Part shown: positions 20,166-28,193 of the stretch, one piece after another
Position numbering within the stretch: the stretch's first letter is position 1
Layout: each line of letters starts with the position of its first letter
From: Rhizobium lentis
Lineage (GTDB): Bacteria > Pseudomonadota > Alphaproteobacteria > Rhizobiales > Rhizobiaceae
DNA: 64,000 bases
NCBI RefSeq assembly: GCF_017352135.1
Contig: NZ_CP071454.1
Coordinates: 4,303,001 to 4,367,000, forward strand
Reading direction: 5' to 3'
Notes under the pieces: model-generated
Databases searched by the model: none
What the model saw: only the letters and a program-made list of their open reading frames with translations
Told to the model about the DNA's origin: nothing
Program-made: the position numbers and the translations under genes

Positions 20166-20585
20166 TCATTCGTCGCGGTAGACCTTTTCGCGACGTTCGT
20201 GGCGCTCCTGCGCCTCGATCGACAGCGTCGCGATCGGACGGGCGTCGAGACGCTTGAGACCGATCGGTTCGCCGGTTTCCTCGCAATAGCCGTAGGTGCC
20301 GTCTTCGATGCGCTGCAGCGCCGCGTCGATCTTGGAGATCAGCTTTCTCTGCCGGTCACGGGCGCGAAGTTCGATTGCCCTGTCGGTTTCCGACGATGCC
20401 CTGTCGGCGAGATCGGGGTGGTTTGCGCTTTCCTCTGCCAAATGGTCGAGTGTTTCGCGCGCTTCTCTAAGGATATCGTTTTTCCAGGCAACCAGCTTCG
20501 CCCTGAAGTAGGCACGCTGGTTTACGTTCATGAACTCTTCCTCTTCCGAGGGAACGTAATTGCTAAGATCGATCTTCTCACTCAA
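20166..20585 (-). CDS. dksA: DksA-type RNA polymerase-binding factor
   Basis: Binds in the secondary channel of RNA polymerase and, with ppGpp, adjusts transcription under starvation. The 139-residue protein has a coiled-coil (FRAKLVAWKNDILREARETL to about residue 90) and the globular end GTYGYCEETGEPIGLKRLDA. Only one cysteine is present where E. coli DksA has four zinc ligands; such cysteine-poor forms are usual in this class. The preferred start is the TTG at 20585, reading MSEKIDLSNY with AGGAGA 6-7 bases upstream. The ATG at 20606 would place that Shine-Dalgarno inside the gene. It is divergent from the SixA-like gene. Confidence 0.92.
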   Translation of the reverse strand: MSEKIDLSNYVPSEEEEFMNVNQRAYFRAKLVAWKNDILREARETLDHLAEESANHPDLADRASSETDRAIELRARDRQRKLISKIDAALQRIEDGTYGYCEETGEPIGLKRLDARPIATLSIEAQERHERREKVYRDE

Positions 20586-20667
20586 CGCGATTCTCCTGAA
20601 GAACATCTCATCTGGCCGGGTGTATATCCCAAGCGCTAGCCGCGATTCAAGCCAAATACGACAGCGA

Positions 20668-20687
20668 AACAGATTTTTAAATCTGTT
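20668..20687. repeat. perfect AT-rich inverted repeat in the dksA/sixA intergenic region
   Basis: AACAGATTT and AAATCTGTT flank a 2-base centre, giving a 20-base palindrome about 80 bases upstream of dksA. It could be an operator or fold as a short hairpin; no known regulator is assigned. The remaining intergenic sequence between 20586 and 20860 shows no other feature. Confidence 0.45.
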
Positions 20688-20860
20688 ACAATTTTCGGCT
20701 AACGGGCTATTTTCTCTTGATTATTCGCGCTGCCAATTTTTGCTTCGCCTTCAAAACGCCGTGTTGTCGGCCACGTGTGGGGCCATTGCGACATGGCTGG
20801 CGGTTGACGGCGGCCGATCGCAACCGCTACTGAAAAGACCCGCCGATCCTGGATTTGCCC

Positions 20861-21355
20861 ATGACCGTACCGCTGCCTCCGCCCAATCGCATCTACCTCC
20901 TGCGTCATGCCGAGGCCGCCCGGGCCGAACCCGGACAGCGCGATTTCGACCGGCCGCTCAACGAAAAAGGTTATGGCGATGCCGAGATCATCGCCGACAA
21001 GGCCGCCGACAAGGGCTACCGTCCCGATCTTCTGATCAGCTCGACGGCGCTGCGCTGCCGCGACACCGCCGATGCCGTCCATCGGGCGATGGGGCTCACG
21101 CTCGACGTCCGCTATGTCGACGTGCTTTATGACGCCACGGTCGACAATTATATCGAGATCGTCGATGCGCAGGATGAGGCGGCCGTCATGCTGGTCGGCC
21201 ACAACCCGACCATGGAGCAGACACTCGAGGCGCTGATCGGTCAAAAGGCGATGGTCAAGGCCCTTCCCCACGGCTTTCCGACGGCAGGCCTTGCCGTCAT
21301 CGATTTCGACGCTGCCGCCGCCGTCTGGCGCCTCACCGATTTCGTGGTCGTCTGA
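20861..21355 (+). CDS. SixA-like phosphohistidine phosphatase
   Basis: A 164-residue histidine-phosphatase-fold protein of the short SixA type. The catalytic RHG-like motif reads LLRHAEAARAEPGQRDFDRP (His in RHAE). DLLISSTALRCRDTAD provides the conserved arginine, and VMLVGHNPTMEQ the second catalytic histidine. SixA in E. coli dephosphorylates Hpt-type phosphohistidine proteins and NPr; the partner here is unknown, though an Hpt protein is encoded about 7 kb away. The ATG at 20861 is chosen over a TTG two codons earlier. It precedes ycjX by 76 bases on the same strand. Confidence 0.88.
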   Translation: MTVPLPPPNRIYLLRHAEAARAEPGQRDFDRPLNEKGYGDAEIIADKAADKGYRPDLLISSTALRCRDTADAVHRAMGLTLDVRYVDVLYDATVDNYIEIVDAQDEAAVMLVGHNPTMEQTLEALIGQKAMVKALPHGFPTAGLAVIDFDAAAAVWRLTDFVVV

Positions 21356-21431
21356 AGTCTTTCGCACCGCTTCTTTTTCGCGCGGCGCTCCCTTCCTATA
21401 TTGCCCGGCAGTCATCAACCGGAATCGCGCC

Positions 21432-22904
21432 TTGCCGCCACGCCTGACATCCCTCGCCGACGACGCCCGCATCGCCTTCGACAATCTCGCCGACCGGGCG
21501 AGCGGCCTTGTCAATCCGACCGTCCGGCTCGGCGTTACCGGCCTCTCTCGTTCCGGCAAGACGGTCTTCATCTCCTCGCTCGTCCACAATCTGCTGCATG
21601 GCGGCCGACTGCCGCTGTTCGAGCCGGTGCAGTCGGGGCGCGTTTCAGCCGTGCGGCTGGAGCCGCAGCCGGATGACGCCGTGCCGCGCTTCCAATACGA
21701 GGATCATATCCGGGCGCTGGTGAAAGACCGCATCTGGCCGGATTCGACGCGCGCCATTTCCGAATTGCGTATCACCCTGGATTATCAGAGCGCCAGCGGC
21801 TGGAACCGTCTGTTTTCGCCCGGCCGGCTGTCGATCGATATTGTCGATTATCCCGGCGAATGGCTGCTCGACCTGCCGCTGCTCGGCAAGGACTACCGCA
21901 CCTTCAGCGAGGAGACGATCGCACTTGCCGAAACCGGTGTCCGTTCGGAGCTGTCGCGCGGCTGGCTGGCGCTCACCCGCGCCGCCAATATCCGTACCGA
22001 CGCCGACGAGATGATCGCCCGCGATCTCGCCAACGCCTTTGCCGATTATCTCAGAGCCTGCAAGGCTGATGAACGCTCGCTCTCCACCTTGCCGCCCGGC
22101 CGCTTTCTTCTGCCCGGCGATCTCGAAGGTTCGCCGGCGCTGACCTTCGCGCCGCTCGCCTTGCCGCCGGAAGGGCATGCCGGCCGCGGCTCGCTCTGGG
22201 CAATGATGGAGCGGCGCTACGAGGCCTATAAATCGGTCGTCGTCAAACCTTTCTTCCGCGAGCACTTCGCCCGGCTCGACCGCCAGATCGTGCTGGTCGA
22301 CGCGCTGCAGGCAATGAACCGCGGTCCCGAGGCCGTGCAGGATCTGGAGCGCGCGCTGACCGATGTGCTCGCCTGCTTCCGCCCCGGCACCAACTCGCTG
22401 CTCTCCTCGCTGCTCGGGCGCCGCATCGACCGTGTGCTGGTCGCCGCCACCAAAGCCGACCATCTCCATCATGAAAGCCACGACCGGCTCGACGCGCTGA
22501 CCCGCCGCCTCGTCGATCGCGCCATCGCCCGCATCGGCATGGCCGGCGCCGGCATCGATGTGATGGCGCTCGCCTCCGTGCGTGCCACCCGCGAGGCATC
22601 GGTCAAACGCAACGGCCATGACCTGCCTGTCATCGTCGGTACGCCGATGGAGGGCGAAACCATTGCCGGCGAGCGCTTCGATGGCCAGAGAAAGACCGCG
22701 ATTTTCCCCGGCGATCTGCCGCAGGATCCGGAAAGCCTGTTCGATCGCATCGCCTCCGAGACCGGTGACACCCTGCCCGACGTCAATGTCGTCAGATTTC
22801 GACCACCGCATCTCGAGGAAACCGGCAGCGGCATCAAGCTGTCGGTGCCGCATATCCGCCTCGACCGCGCCATGCAGTTCCTGTTCGGAGACCGTCTCGC
22901 ATGA
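21432..22904 (+). CDS. ycjX: YcjX-family P-loop protein
   Basis: A 490-residue protein of the YcjX/DUF463 family, nucleotide-binding proteins related to stress-associated GTPases. The P-loop is GVTGLSRSGKTVFISSLVHN (near residues 35-55), and a DxxG-like motif occurs in LSIDIVDYPGEWLLDLPLLG. The sequence continues with LVAATKADHLHHESHDRL, a NKxD-like specificity segment. The proposed start is TTG at 21432 (MPPRLTSLADDARIAF); the frame stays open further upstream but that part overlaps the SixA-like gene and lacks family character. Its end overlaps the next gene by four bases (ATGA), a strong sign of co-translation with ycjF. Confidence 0.87.
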   Translation: MPPRLTSLADDARIAFDNLADRASGLVNPTVRLGVTGLSRSGKTVFISSLVHNLLHGGRLPLFEPVQSGRVSAVRLEPQPDDAVPRFQYEDHIRALVKDRIWPDSTRAISELRITLDYQSASGWNRLFSPGRLSIDIVDYPGEWLLDLPLLGKDYRTFSEETIALAETGVRSELSRGWLALTRAANIRTDADEMIARDLANAFADYLRACKADERSLSTLPPGRFLLPGDLEGSPALTFAPLALPPEGHAGRGSLWAMMERRYEAYKSVVVKPFFREHFARLDRQIVLVDALQAMNRGPEAVQDLERALTDVLACFRPGTNSLLSSLLGRRIDRVLVAATKADHLHHESHDRLDALTRRLVDRAIARIGMAGAGIDVMALASVRATREASVKRNGHDLPVIVGTPMEGETIAGERFDGQRKTAIFPGDLPQDPESLFDRIASETGDTLPDVNVVRFRPPHLEETGSGIKLSVPHIRLDRAMQFLFGDRLA

Positions 22905-23983
22905 CTAAGCCCCCCTCCGATCTGCCACGCCGCCCGCCCGCCGTCTTCGCTTATGAGGATGAGGCTGCAGGGCCTCGTGACAACGGCCGGCAACCGCGGG
23001 GCTCACGCAAACCGGAAAGCTTTTCGGAAGAGATCGTCTTGACGCCCGACGAAGAGGATCCCTTCATCAATGCTGACAGGGATCTGAGCGCCGTGCCGGT
23101 GGCAGCGCCGCGCAAGCGGCGGCGCACCTCCTTCGGCAAGATCGCCGCCGCGGCCTTTGGCATCCTGCTGTCGCTCGGCATCGGTCTCTGGACTGACCGG
23201 CTGATCCGCGACCTCTTCACCCGCGCCGACTGGCTGGGTTATACTGCTATTGGGGTGCTGGCGGTCGGCATCGTTGCGGTGCTTGCCCTCGTTATCCGCG
23301 AGACCGCGGGCATGATGCGCCTTGCCGCCGTTCAGGCGATCAAGGCCGAAGCAGAGGCAGCGATCCTGGAAACACGGCCGGCGAAGGCGCGCGTCGTCGT
23401 TGCGCGCCTCACCACGCTTCTTTCGACCAACGCCGAGACATCGAAGGGCCGCGCGACGCTGAAAGCGACCGAGGGCGAGGTCATCGACCCGCCGCATCTG
23501 ATCGCCTTGGCCGAACGCGAACTGCTCGCTCCTCTCGACCGCAAAGCGCGCGCCCTCATCGTCAATGCCTCCAAGCGCGTCTCGATCGTCACAGCCGTCA
23601 GCCCGCGCGCGGTCGTCGATCTGCTGTATGTGCTCTACGAAGCCGTGCGCCTCATCCGCGCCATGGCCGAGCTCTACGGCGGCCGCCCCGGCACGCTCGG
23701 CATGGTCCGCCTGCTGCGTGACGTGCTGGCGCATCTCGCCGTCACCGGCTCGATCGCTGTCGGCGACAGTCTCATCCAACAGGTGCTCGGCCATGGGCTG
23801 GCCTCGAAGCTCTCGGCCCGACTCGGCGAAGGCGTTATCAACGGCTTGATGACCGCCCGCATCGGAATCGCGGCGATGGATCTCTGCCGCCCGCTTGCCT
23901 TTCGCGCGGTGAAGCGACCGGGAATCGGTGATTTCATTGGCAATCTCACCCCTTCCATGTCACCGCGTGGCAACAATCCTTAA
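22901..23983 (+). CDS. ycjF: YcjF / TIGR01620-family inner-membrane protein
   Basis: A 360-residue membrane protein. The first 75 residues are polar and disordered, ending in a basic RKRRRTSFGK. Two transmembrane helices follow at about 78-97 and 112-132 (FGILLSLGIGLW and IGVLAVGIVAVLALVI). The cytoplasmic part carries the DUF697-like region around VSPRAVVDLLYVLYEAVRLIR and GGRPGTLGMVRLLRDVLAHL. It always pairs with YcjX; the two are thought to act together at the inner membrane in an undefined envelope stress role. Confidence 0.87.
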   Translation: MTKPPSDLPRRPPAVFAYEDEAAGPRDNGRQPRGSRKPESFSEEIVLTPDEEDPFINADRDLSAVPVAAPRKRRRTSFGKIAAAAFGILLSLGIGLWTDRLIRDLFTRADWLGYTAIGVLAVGIVAVLALVIRETAGMMRLAAVQAIKAEAEAAILETRPAKARVVVARLTTLLSTNAETSKGRATLKATEGEVIDPPHLIALAERELLAPLDRKARALIVNASKRVSIVTAVSPRAVVDLLYVLYEAVRLIRAMAELYGGRPGTLGMVRLLRDVLAHLAVTGSIAVGDSLIQQVLGHGLASKLSARLGEGVINGLMTARIGIAAMDLCRPLAFRAVKRPGIGDFIGNLTPSMSPRGNNP

Positions 23984-24131
23984 CTGCCAAGACGATTCCG
24001 CAGCCCTTACCTCCCGTGGCGTCAAGTTAGCAAAAATGAGCAGATTCAATATCGTAGCGCCCGGATTCTAAAATCCGCCAGATATGGCTGCTCTGCGAGC
24101 CCTCGCATTTCGGCACAATTGAAAGGAAGGA

Positions 24132-24139
24132 TTAACCAT
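24132..24139 (+). promoter_or_regulatory. possible CtrA half-site
   Basis: TTAACCAT, one of the CtrA recognition forms, lies 53 bases upstream of the secreted-protein gene at 24193. A single 8-base match can occur by chance. Confidence 0.35.
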
Positions 24140-24192
24140 TATTCGGCAAAACTTGGCATCAGTTCGTAAGTGGTGTTTGCCAAGGAAAGTCC

Positions 24193-24744
24193 ATGTATTC
24201 GCGCAAATTTCTCATCGTATGCGGCCTGGCCGCCGCGGCATTGTCTCCCGTCGCAGACGTCGCTCCGGCAGCCACGGCTGCAACCCGTGACAAGGCCTTC
24301 TTCGAATCCGTCACCGGCTCCTGGAAAGGCCCCGGCGAGATCGTCGCCGGCAAGTACAAGGGTACGAAATTTACCTGCAACCTGACCGGCGAGCCCACTG
24401 GCGACAGCACTGCCGGCATCAAGCTTGACGGCACCTGCCGCGTCGGCGTTTTTAAACAGCCGATGACCGCCGTCATCTCGCAGTCGGGCTCGACCTACAA
24501 GGGCAAGTTCCTCGACGGCGCCGCCGGCAAGGGTCTTGACGTCGTTTCCGGCGCCGTAACCGAGGATACCGTCGTTGTCGGTATCAACCGCGCCAAGCTG
24601 AACGGCGCGATGATCGCCCGGGTGCGTGACGACAAGACGATGAACGTTACCGTTTCGGTCAAGGTCGAAAGCCAGATGATTCCGGTTATCGGCCTGACAT
24701 TGATCCGTCAGGTCGACGAAATGGCCGTCGGATCCATCCAGTAG
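24193..24744 (+). CDS. secreted protein of unknown function
   Basis: A 183-residue protein with a clear Sec signal peptide (MYSRKFLIVCGLAAAALSPV, cleavage probably after an Ala near residue 30). The mature part is rich in Gly, Thr and Val in alternating patterns (TGSWKGPGEIVAGKYKG, GTCRVGVFKQPMTAVIS, VVVGINRAKLNGAMIARVR). This suggests a beta-barrel or lipocalin-like fold in the periplasm. AAGGAAAG lies upstream of the ATG. I do not recognise a named family; the protein looks like a conserved rhizobial hypothetical. It is monocistronic, with a terminator after it and a possible CtrA half-site before it. Confidence 0.8.
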   Translation: MYSRKFLIVCGLAAAALSPVADVAPAATAATRDKAFFESVTGSWKGPGEIVAGKYKGTKFTCNLTGEPTGDSTAGIKLDGTCRVGVFKQPMTAVISQSGSTYKGKFLDGAAGKGLDVVSGAVTEDTVVVGINRAKLNGAMIARVRDDKTMNVTVSVKVESQMIPVIGLTLIRQVDEMAVGSIQ

Positions 24745-24770
24745 ACAGATCGCATGACGGGTTTTCCTGA

Positions 24771-24800
24771 AGCGGCGGGTTTCCCGCCGTTTCGCGTTTT
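24771..24800 (+). terminator. terminator after the secreted-protein gene
   Basis: A 7-bp GC stem (24773-24779 with 24783-24789) and a TTT loop, followed by TTTCGCGTTTT. It lies between convergent genes. Confidence 0.7.
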
Positions 24801-24823
24801 AGAGCTTTCGTAGAATCCGCGCT

Positions 24824-25351
24824 TCAGGCGCTCCGCCACCAGTCGCCGCTGTCGTCGGCGACCTCGATGCCGGTGACATCGGCATCGCGTAACCAGTCGC
24901 TGATTGTCCGCCCCCCGACGACAAGGCCCGGGGCGATATCGGCAAGCGGCATCAGGACAAAACCGCGATCGGTCATACGGGGATGCGGCAACTCCAGCCG
25001 CGGCGCCTGCTGGACGACATCGCCATAGGTCAGCACGTCGATATCGAGCGTGCGCGGCCCCCAGCGCTCGATACGCTCGCGTTTCATCTCGCGCTCGATC
25101 GAAAGGCAGACATCGAGCAACACCTCCGGAGAGAGCCGGGTTTCGACGGCGGCACAGGCATTGAAAAAGAACGATTGGTCCGTTTTGCCCCAGGGCGGCG
25201 TACGATAGAGCCGCGAGACGGCGGTGACACGACAGTCGTCGCGCCCGTCCAGCCTTTGCAGCGCTGCGGCCATCGCCTTGACCGGATCGCCGATATTGCC
25301 GCCGAGGCCGAGTGTGGCGGATTGCGATGCAGCCTCAGGCAAAATGTTCAA
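24824..25351 (-). CDS. folK: 6-hydroxymethyl-7,8-dihydropterin pyrophosphokinase
   Basis: Transfers pyrophosphate from ATP to hydroxymethyl-dihydropterin in folate synthesis. The 175-residue protein shows LGLGGNIGDPVKAM at the N-terminus, SRLYRTPPWGKTDQSFFFNA and the HPPK signature ERWGPRTLDIDVLTYGD with its paired aspartates, then LELPHPRMTDRGFVLMPL. It is the last gene of folP-folB-folK, and its start overlaps the end of folB by 17 bases. Confidence 0.96.
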   Translation of the reverse strand: MNILPEAASQSATLGLGGNIGDPVKAMAAALQRLDGRDDCRVTAVSRLYRTPPWGKTDQSFFFNACAAVETRLSPEVLLDVCLSIEREMKRERIERWGPRTLDIDVLTYGDVVQQAPRLELPHPRMTDRGFVLMPLADIAPGLVVGGRTISDWLRDADVTGIEVADDSGDWWRSA

Positions 25352-25700
25352 CGCTCACCTGCACGAAATCGAGCACGCCGGGCACCGGCGCATTCGGCTT
25401 GCGCACCGTGATCTTCGCCCGCCGCACCTGCGGGAATGTCTGACAGAGCCCTTTGGCGATATCGAGCGCCAGGGCTTCGATCAGATAGCGTCGCTTGCCG
25501 GTGACGATCTCCTCGATCACCGTAAAGGCGATGCCGTAATTGACGGTGTCGTCGATCGAATCGCTTTCCAGCGCCTCGCCCGCGACGACGTCGAGCTCGG
25601 CATCGACGAAGAAGCGCTGGCCGAGGAATTCCTCCTCGTCATGCACGCCGTGGCGCGCGAAGAAGGCGCAGTTCTGCAGCGTGATCGTGTAGGTGGTCAT
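25335..25700 (-). CDS. folB: dihydroneopterin aldolase
   Basis: Cleaves dihydroneopterin to hydroxymethyl-dihydropterin and glycolaldehyde. The 121 residues match the whole family length: TYTITLQNCAFFARHGVHDEE with the conserved HGV(H/Y) and Glu, then DDTVNYGIAFTVIEEIVTG, LIEALALDIAKGL with the catalytic region, and AKITVRKPNAPVPG. The ATG at 25700 overlaps the stop of folP (ATGA type), so the two are translationally coupled. Confidence 0.95.
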   Translation of the reverse strand: MTTYTITLQNCAFFARHGVHDEEEFLGQRFFVDAELDVVAGEALESDSIDDTVNYGIAFTVIEEIVTGKRRYLIEALALDIAKGLCQTFPQVRRAKITVRKPNAPVPGVLDFVQVSVEHFA

Positions 25701-26602
25701 GTCGGCCGCTTCCTCTCGATTTCCTGGCGCGCATGGAGCATAGCATCCGCGATATCAAGCGCATCCCTGTTGATTGCGACATTGTGCACCCGGAAAACCG
25801 CAGCCCCCTGAAGCCTGAGCAGCGCGCTTGACGCAGCTGTCGCCACATCCCTTTCCGCCGCCTCGCGCCCCGTCACTGCGCCGAGGAAGCGTTTGCGTGA
25901 AGTACCGGCGAGCAGCGGCAGGCCGAAGCGCGAAAGTTCGGAAAAACGCGCCATCAGTTCCAGGTTCTCCTCCGCCGTCTCCTTGGCAAAGCCGAAACCC
26001 GGATCGAGGACGATCCGGTCTCTGCTGACACCGGATGCAGCCGCGATCGCAAGCGATTGTTCGAGGAAAAGCTCCTGATCGGCAATCACATCGGTTAGTT
26101 TGATCCTGTCGCGGCCGGTATGCATGATGCAGAGCCCCGCCCCTGTCGCCGCGGCCAGATCCGCGATACCGGCATCTTTCCGCAGTCCGGAAACGTCGTT
26201 GATAATATGGGCGCCGGCGCCGACCGCAAGCCGCGCCGTCTCGGCACGATAGGTATCGATCGAGATCAGCGCCTGAGTGCGACCGCGCAACGCCTCGATG
26301 ACGGGCAAAACCCGCGCCTGCTCTTCCGAAGGACTGACAGATGCCGCGCCCGGCCGGGTCGATTCACCACCGATGTCGACGATCGCAGCACCGTCGCTGA
26401 CCGCCTGCAATGCGTGTTCGACGGCGGCATCGACGGTTTTAAAACGTCCGCCGTCGGAGAAGGAGTCCGGCGTTACATTGATGATCGCCATGATCGCCGA
26501 ACGACGGCCGAGTTCGATTTCCCGGCCATGGCCGACAAGCCAGAAACTGCCTTCGAGCCCTGTCACCAGACTTATCCTATTGATGACGAAAAAAGCCGCC
26601 AT
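25697..26602 (-). CDS. folP: dihydropteroate synthase
   Basis: Joins hydroxymethyl-dihydropterin pyrophosphate to p-aminobenzoate; the target of sulfonamides. The TIM-barrel landmarks are IMAIINVTPDSFSDGGRF, AAIVDIGGESTRPGA, ISIDTYRAE, INDVSGLRKD, IVLDPGFGFAKE and PLLAGTSRKRFLG. The frame from the ATG at 26602 gives 301 residues. A GTG 12 codons further in (reading MTGLEGSFWLV) has AGGATAAG in front and would give a more typical length, so the start is uncertain. First gene of the folP-folB-folK unit and divergent from the DUF922 gene with 78 bases between. Confidence 0.95.
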   Translation of the reverse strand: MAAFFVINRISLVTGLEGSFWLVGHGREIELGRRSAIMAIINVTPDSFSDGGRFKTVDAAVEHALQAVSDGAAIVDIGGESTRPGAASVSPSEEQARVLPVIEALRGRTQALISIDTYRAETARLAVGAGAHIINDVSGLRKDAGIADLAAATGAGLCIMHTGRDRIKLTDVIADQELFLEQSLAIAAASGVSRDRIVLDPGFGFAKETAEENLELMARFSELSRFGLPLLAGTSRKRFLGAVTGREAAERDVATAASSALLRLQGAAVFRVHNVAINRDALDIADAMLHARQEIERKRPT

Positions 26603-26680
26603 CCGATATTGCGCTTGTGGTGGCTATGCCCCAAGCTCCTGTCGATTTCAACATGGGTTGCGTTCAGAATGCCGCTTGCA

Positions 26681-27295
26681 ATGCGTTATATGTGCCTTCC
26701 TGTCGCCTTTTCCATTGCTCTTTCCCTCAGCAGTCCGGCGGCAGCCGAAGTGATCGCATCGAAAAGCTATTCCTATTTCGATATTCGCGGCAAAACCGCC
26801 GATGAGCTCGACCGGGAACTGAGCCGGCGCGGCCCGACGGCGAGCGGCTCGTCGGCGCGCCATCCCGGCGCCACCAAGATCCGCTTCGGCGGCGAGGCGA
26901 CCTATATCCAGGATGATGGCCGATGCCGCGTCGGCAACGTCAAAGTCACCGTCCATACCCAGATCATCCTGCCACGCTGGCGCAGCCGCAAGGGTGCCAG
27001 CAAAGAGTTGTCGATGATATGGGACGCGCTCTCGAGCGATATCAAGCGCCACGAGGAGCGTCACGCCGAGATCGCCCGCGACCAGGCCCGCGCTATGGAG
27101 CGTGCCATCCGCACCCTGCCACCGCAGCGTAGCTGCGAAGCGATGCAGGAGTTGGTTTCGAACGAATCAGCTCACGGTATAGAGGAGCATGATCGGCAGC
27201 AGGCGCGATTCGACCGGGTCGAGGCGGTCAATTTCCAGAAGCGTATGCTGCGATTGCTGAAGAATCGAATCCACGGCCGGGCCGGCGAAAAATAG
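26681..27295 (+). CDS. DUF922-type secreted zinc-protease-like protein
   Basis: A 204-residue exported protein. The signal peptide is MRYMCLPVAFSIALSLSSPA with AA after it. The mature part opens SYSYFDIRGKTADELDRELS, the usual start of DUF922 domains. It carries an HExxH-type motif in SDIKRHEERHAEIARDQA, which in this family is taken to bind zinc. Family members are annotated as predicted metalloproteases, without a known substrate. In-frame ATGs at 26669, 26681 and 26690 all precede the signal peptide; 26681 is chosen without a decisive ribosome binding site. Confidence 0.82.
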   Translation: MRYMCLPVAFSIALSLSSPAAAEVIASKSYSYFDIRGKTADELDRELSRRGPTASGSSARHPGATKIRFGGEATYIQDDGRCRVGNVKVTVHTQIILPRWRSRKGASKELSMIWDALSSDIKRHEERHAEIARDQARAMERAIRTLPPQRSCEAMQELVSNESAHGIEEHDRQQARFDRVEAVNFQKRMLRLLKNRIHGRAGEK

Positions 27296-27430
27296 GGCTT
27301 TTTCAGCTTTGTTGCGAGCAGAAAAACTTAGCTGCGCAACGAAACTTGTGCGAAACTTGCCCCCTCCCCAGCGTTTTAAGGGTCATTTTTCATCCTGGCC
27401 GACTCAACCGTAACGCGCTAATATGAACAC

Positions 27431-27570
27431 ATTCGAAAGTTCAGGTACGGCAGCTGGACTTTCCTCGTTGGGTTCTCCTGGCGCGTTCCAAAGCCGCGGA
27501 TGTTCCTCCCTCATCCGTAGGTAATGCGCCCGCCTCGCCTCGCTCGCACCAGCGCGCGAGGCGTCTTTTT
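27431..27570 (+). ncRNA. candidate small regulatory RNA with anti-Shine-Dalgarno loops
   Basis: A TAATAT hexamer at 27419-27424 would place a transcript start near 27431. Downstream are three pyrimidine-rich elements: CTTTCCTCGTT, GTTCTCCTGG and TTCCTCCCT. The third lies in the loop of a perfect 6-bp hairpin (27497-27502 with 27512-27517). The transcript would end at a strong terminator (27531-27570). No protein-coding frame fits, and the layout matches rhizobial trans-acting RNAs that pair with ribosome binding sites. I cannot assign it to a named alpha-r family with certainty. Confidence 0.6.
27531..27570 (+). terminator. rho-independent terminator of the candidate small RNA
   Basis: An 8-bp perfect stem CGCCTCGC (27531-27538) with GCGAGGCG (27556-27563), followed by TCTTTTT. 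No plus-strand protein gene ends nearby: the DUF922 stop is 235 bases upstream. So this hairpin argues for a separate transcript. Confidence 0.8.
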
Positions 27571-27617
27571 GTGGACACGGTCTCGGCTATTCGGCGCCGC
27601 GCGAAACGCAGGGCGTC

Positions 27618-27938
27618 TCAGGCCTGACGTTCAGGCACGTGCACGACGAGCCCGTCATAGACGGCCTTCATCCGGATCTGGCAGGAGAGCCGCGAGGTCG
27701 GGCGCACATCGAAGGCGAAGTCGAGCATATCCTCTTCCATCGCTTCAGGCTGGCCGACCTTCTCCGTCCATTCCTCGTCGACATAGACATGACAGGTCGC
27801 GCAGGCGCAGGCGCCGCCGCATTCGGCCTCGATGCCGGGCACCGAATTGCGCACGGCATTCTCCATGACGGTGGAGCCTTGGTCGACATCGAGGTCGAAG
27901 CGCGTGCCGTCGAAGGCGACGATGGTAAGTTTGGGCAT
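27618..27938 (-). CDS. adrenodoxin-type 2Fe-2S ferredoxin
   Basis: A 106-residue electron carrier. The cluster ligands follow the adrenodoxin pattern: [15 protein letters not shown] gives C-x5-C-x2-C, and the fourth cysteine is in RLSCQIRM. The acidic helix [16 protein letters not shown] between them is the typical docking surface. Relatives support cytochrome P450s, Fe-S cluster assembly or biosynthetic oxygenases; no partner is adjacent here. The ATG at 27938 has CCGGAAATAG in front. Confidence 0.93.
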   Translation of the reverse strand: MPKLTIVAFDGTRFDLDVDQGSTVMENAVRNSVPGIEAECGGACACATCHVYVDEEWTEKVGQPEAMEEDMLDFAFDVRPTSRLSCQIRMKAVYDGLVVHVPERQA

Positions 27939-28079
27939 CAGGACTATTTCCGGTCTTCAAATGGGTGGGCGGATTTTCTTCCGACAATTCGACGCGTCAG
28001 TCAACATCGGGGAAATTCGCCCTAACCTCGCAGATCCGGCCTCCGCCCGCCGTCTTCAAAGCGTCATCCGGGACGTCGC

Positions 28080-28113
28080 AAAAAGACCCGTGGTTTCGCA
28101 ATGAAACAACGGG
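28080..28113 (-). terminator. terminator of the Hpt gene
   Basis: On the minus strand CCCGTTGTTTC pairs with GAAACCACGGG (one mismatch in 11) over a 5-base loop. TCTTTTTG follows. It lies 80 bases beyond the Hpt stop. Confidence 0.75.
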
Positions 28114-28193
28114 CCTCGTTTCGAACGACCTCTTGTGCCATAGGTGTGCGACGGTTTTGGGACGACGACATGCATCGCCTCAAGACGTGAAGG

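Larger units (their letters stand above)
27296..27617. other. intergenic region holding a probable small RNA
   Basis: 322 bases between convergent protein genes. The right half carries the candidate small RNA described separately (about 27431-27570). The left part has only a weak inverted repeat (GTTGCG near 27310 and GCGCAAC near 27335). Confidence 0.5.

Noticed and set aside
20586..20606. Seven-codon N-terminal extension of DksA from an ATG
   Set aside because: The AGGAGA sequence lies inside it and is well placed for the TTG at 20585, and the residues do not match the family start.
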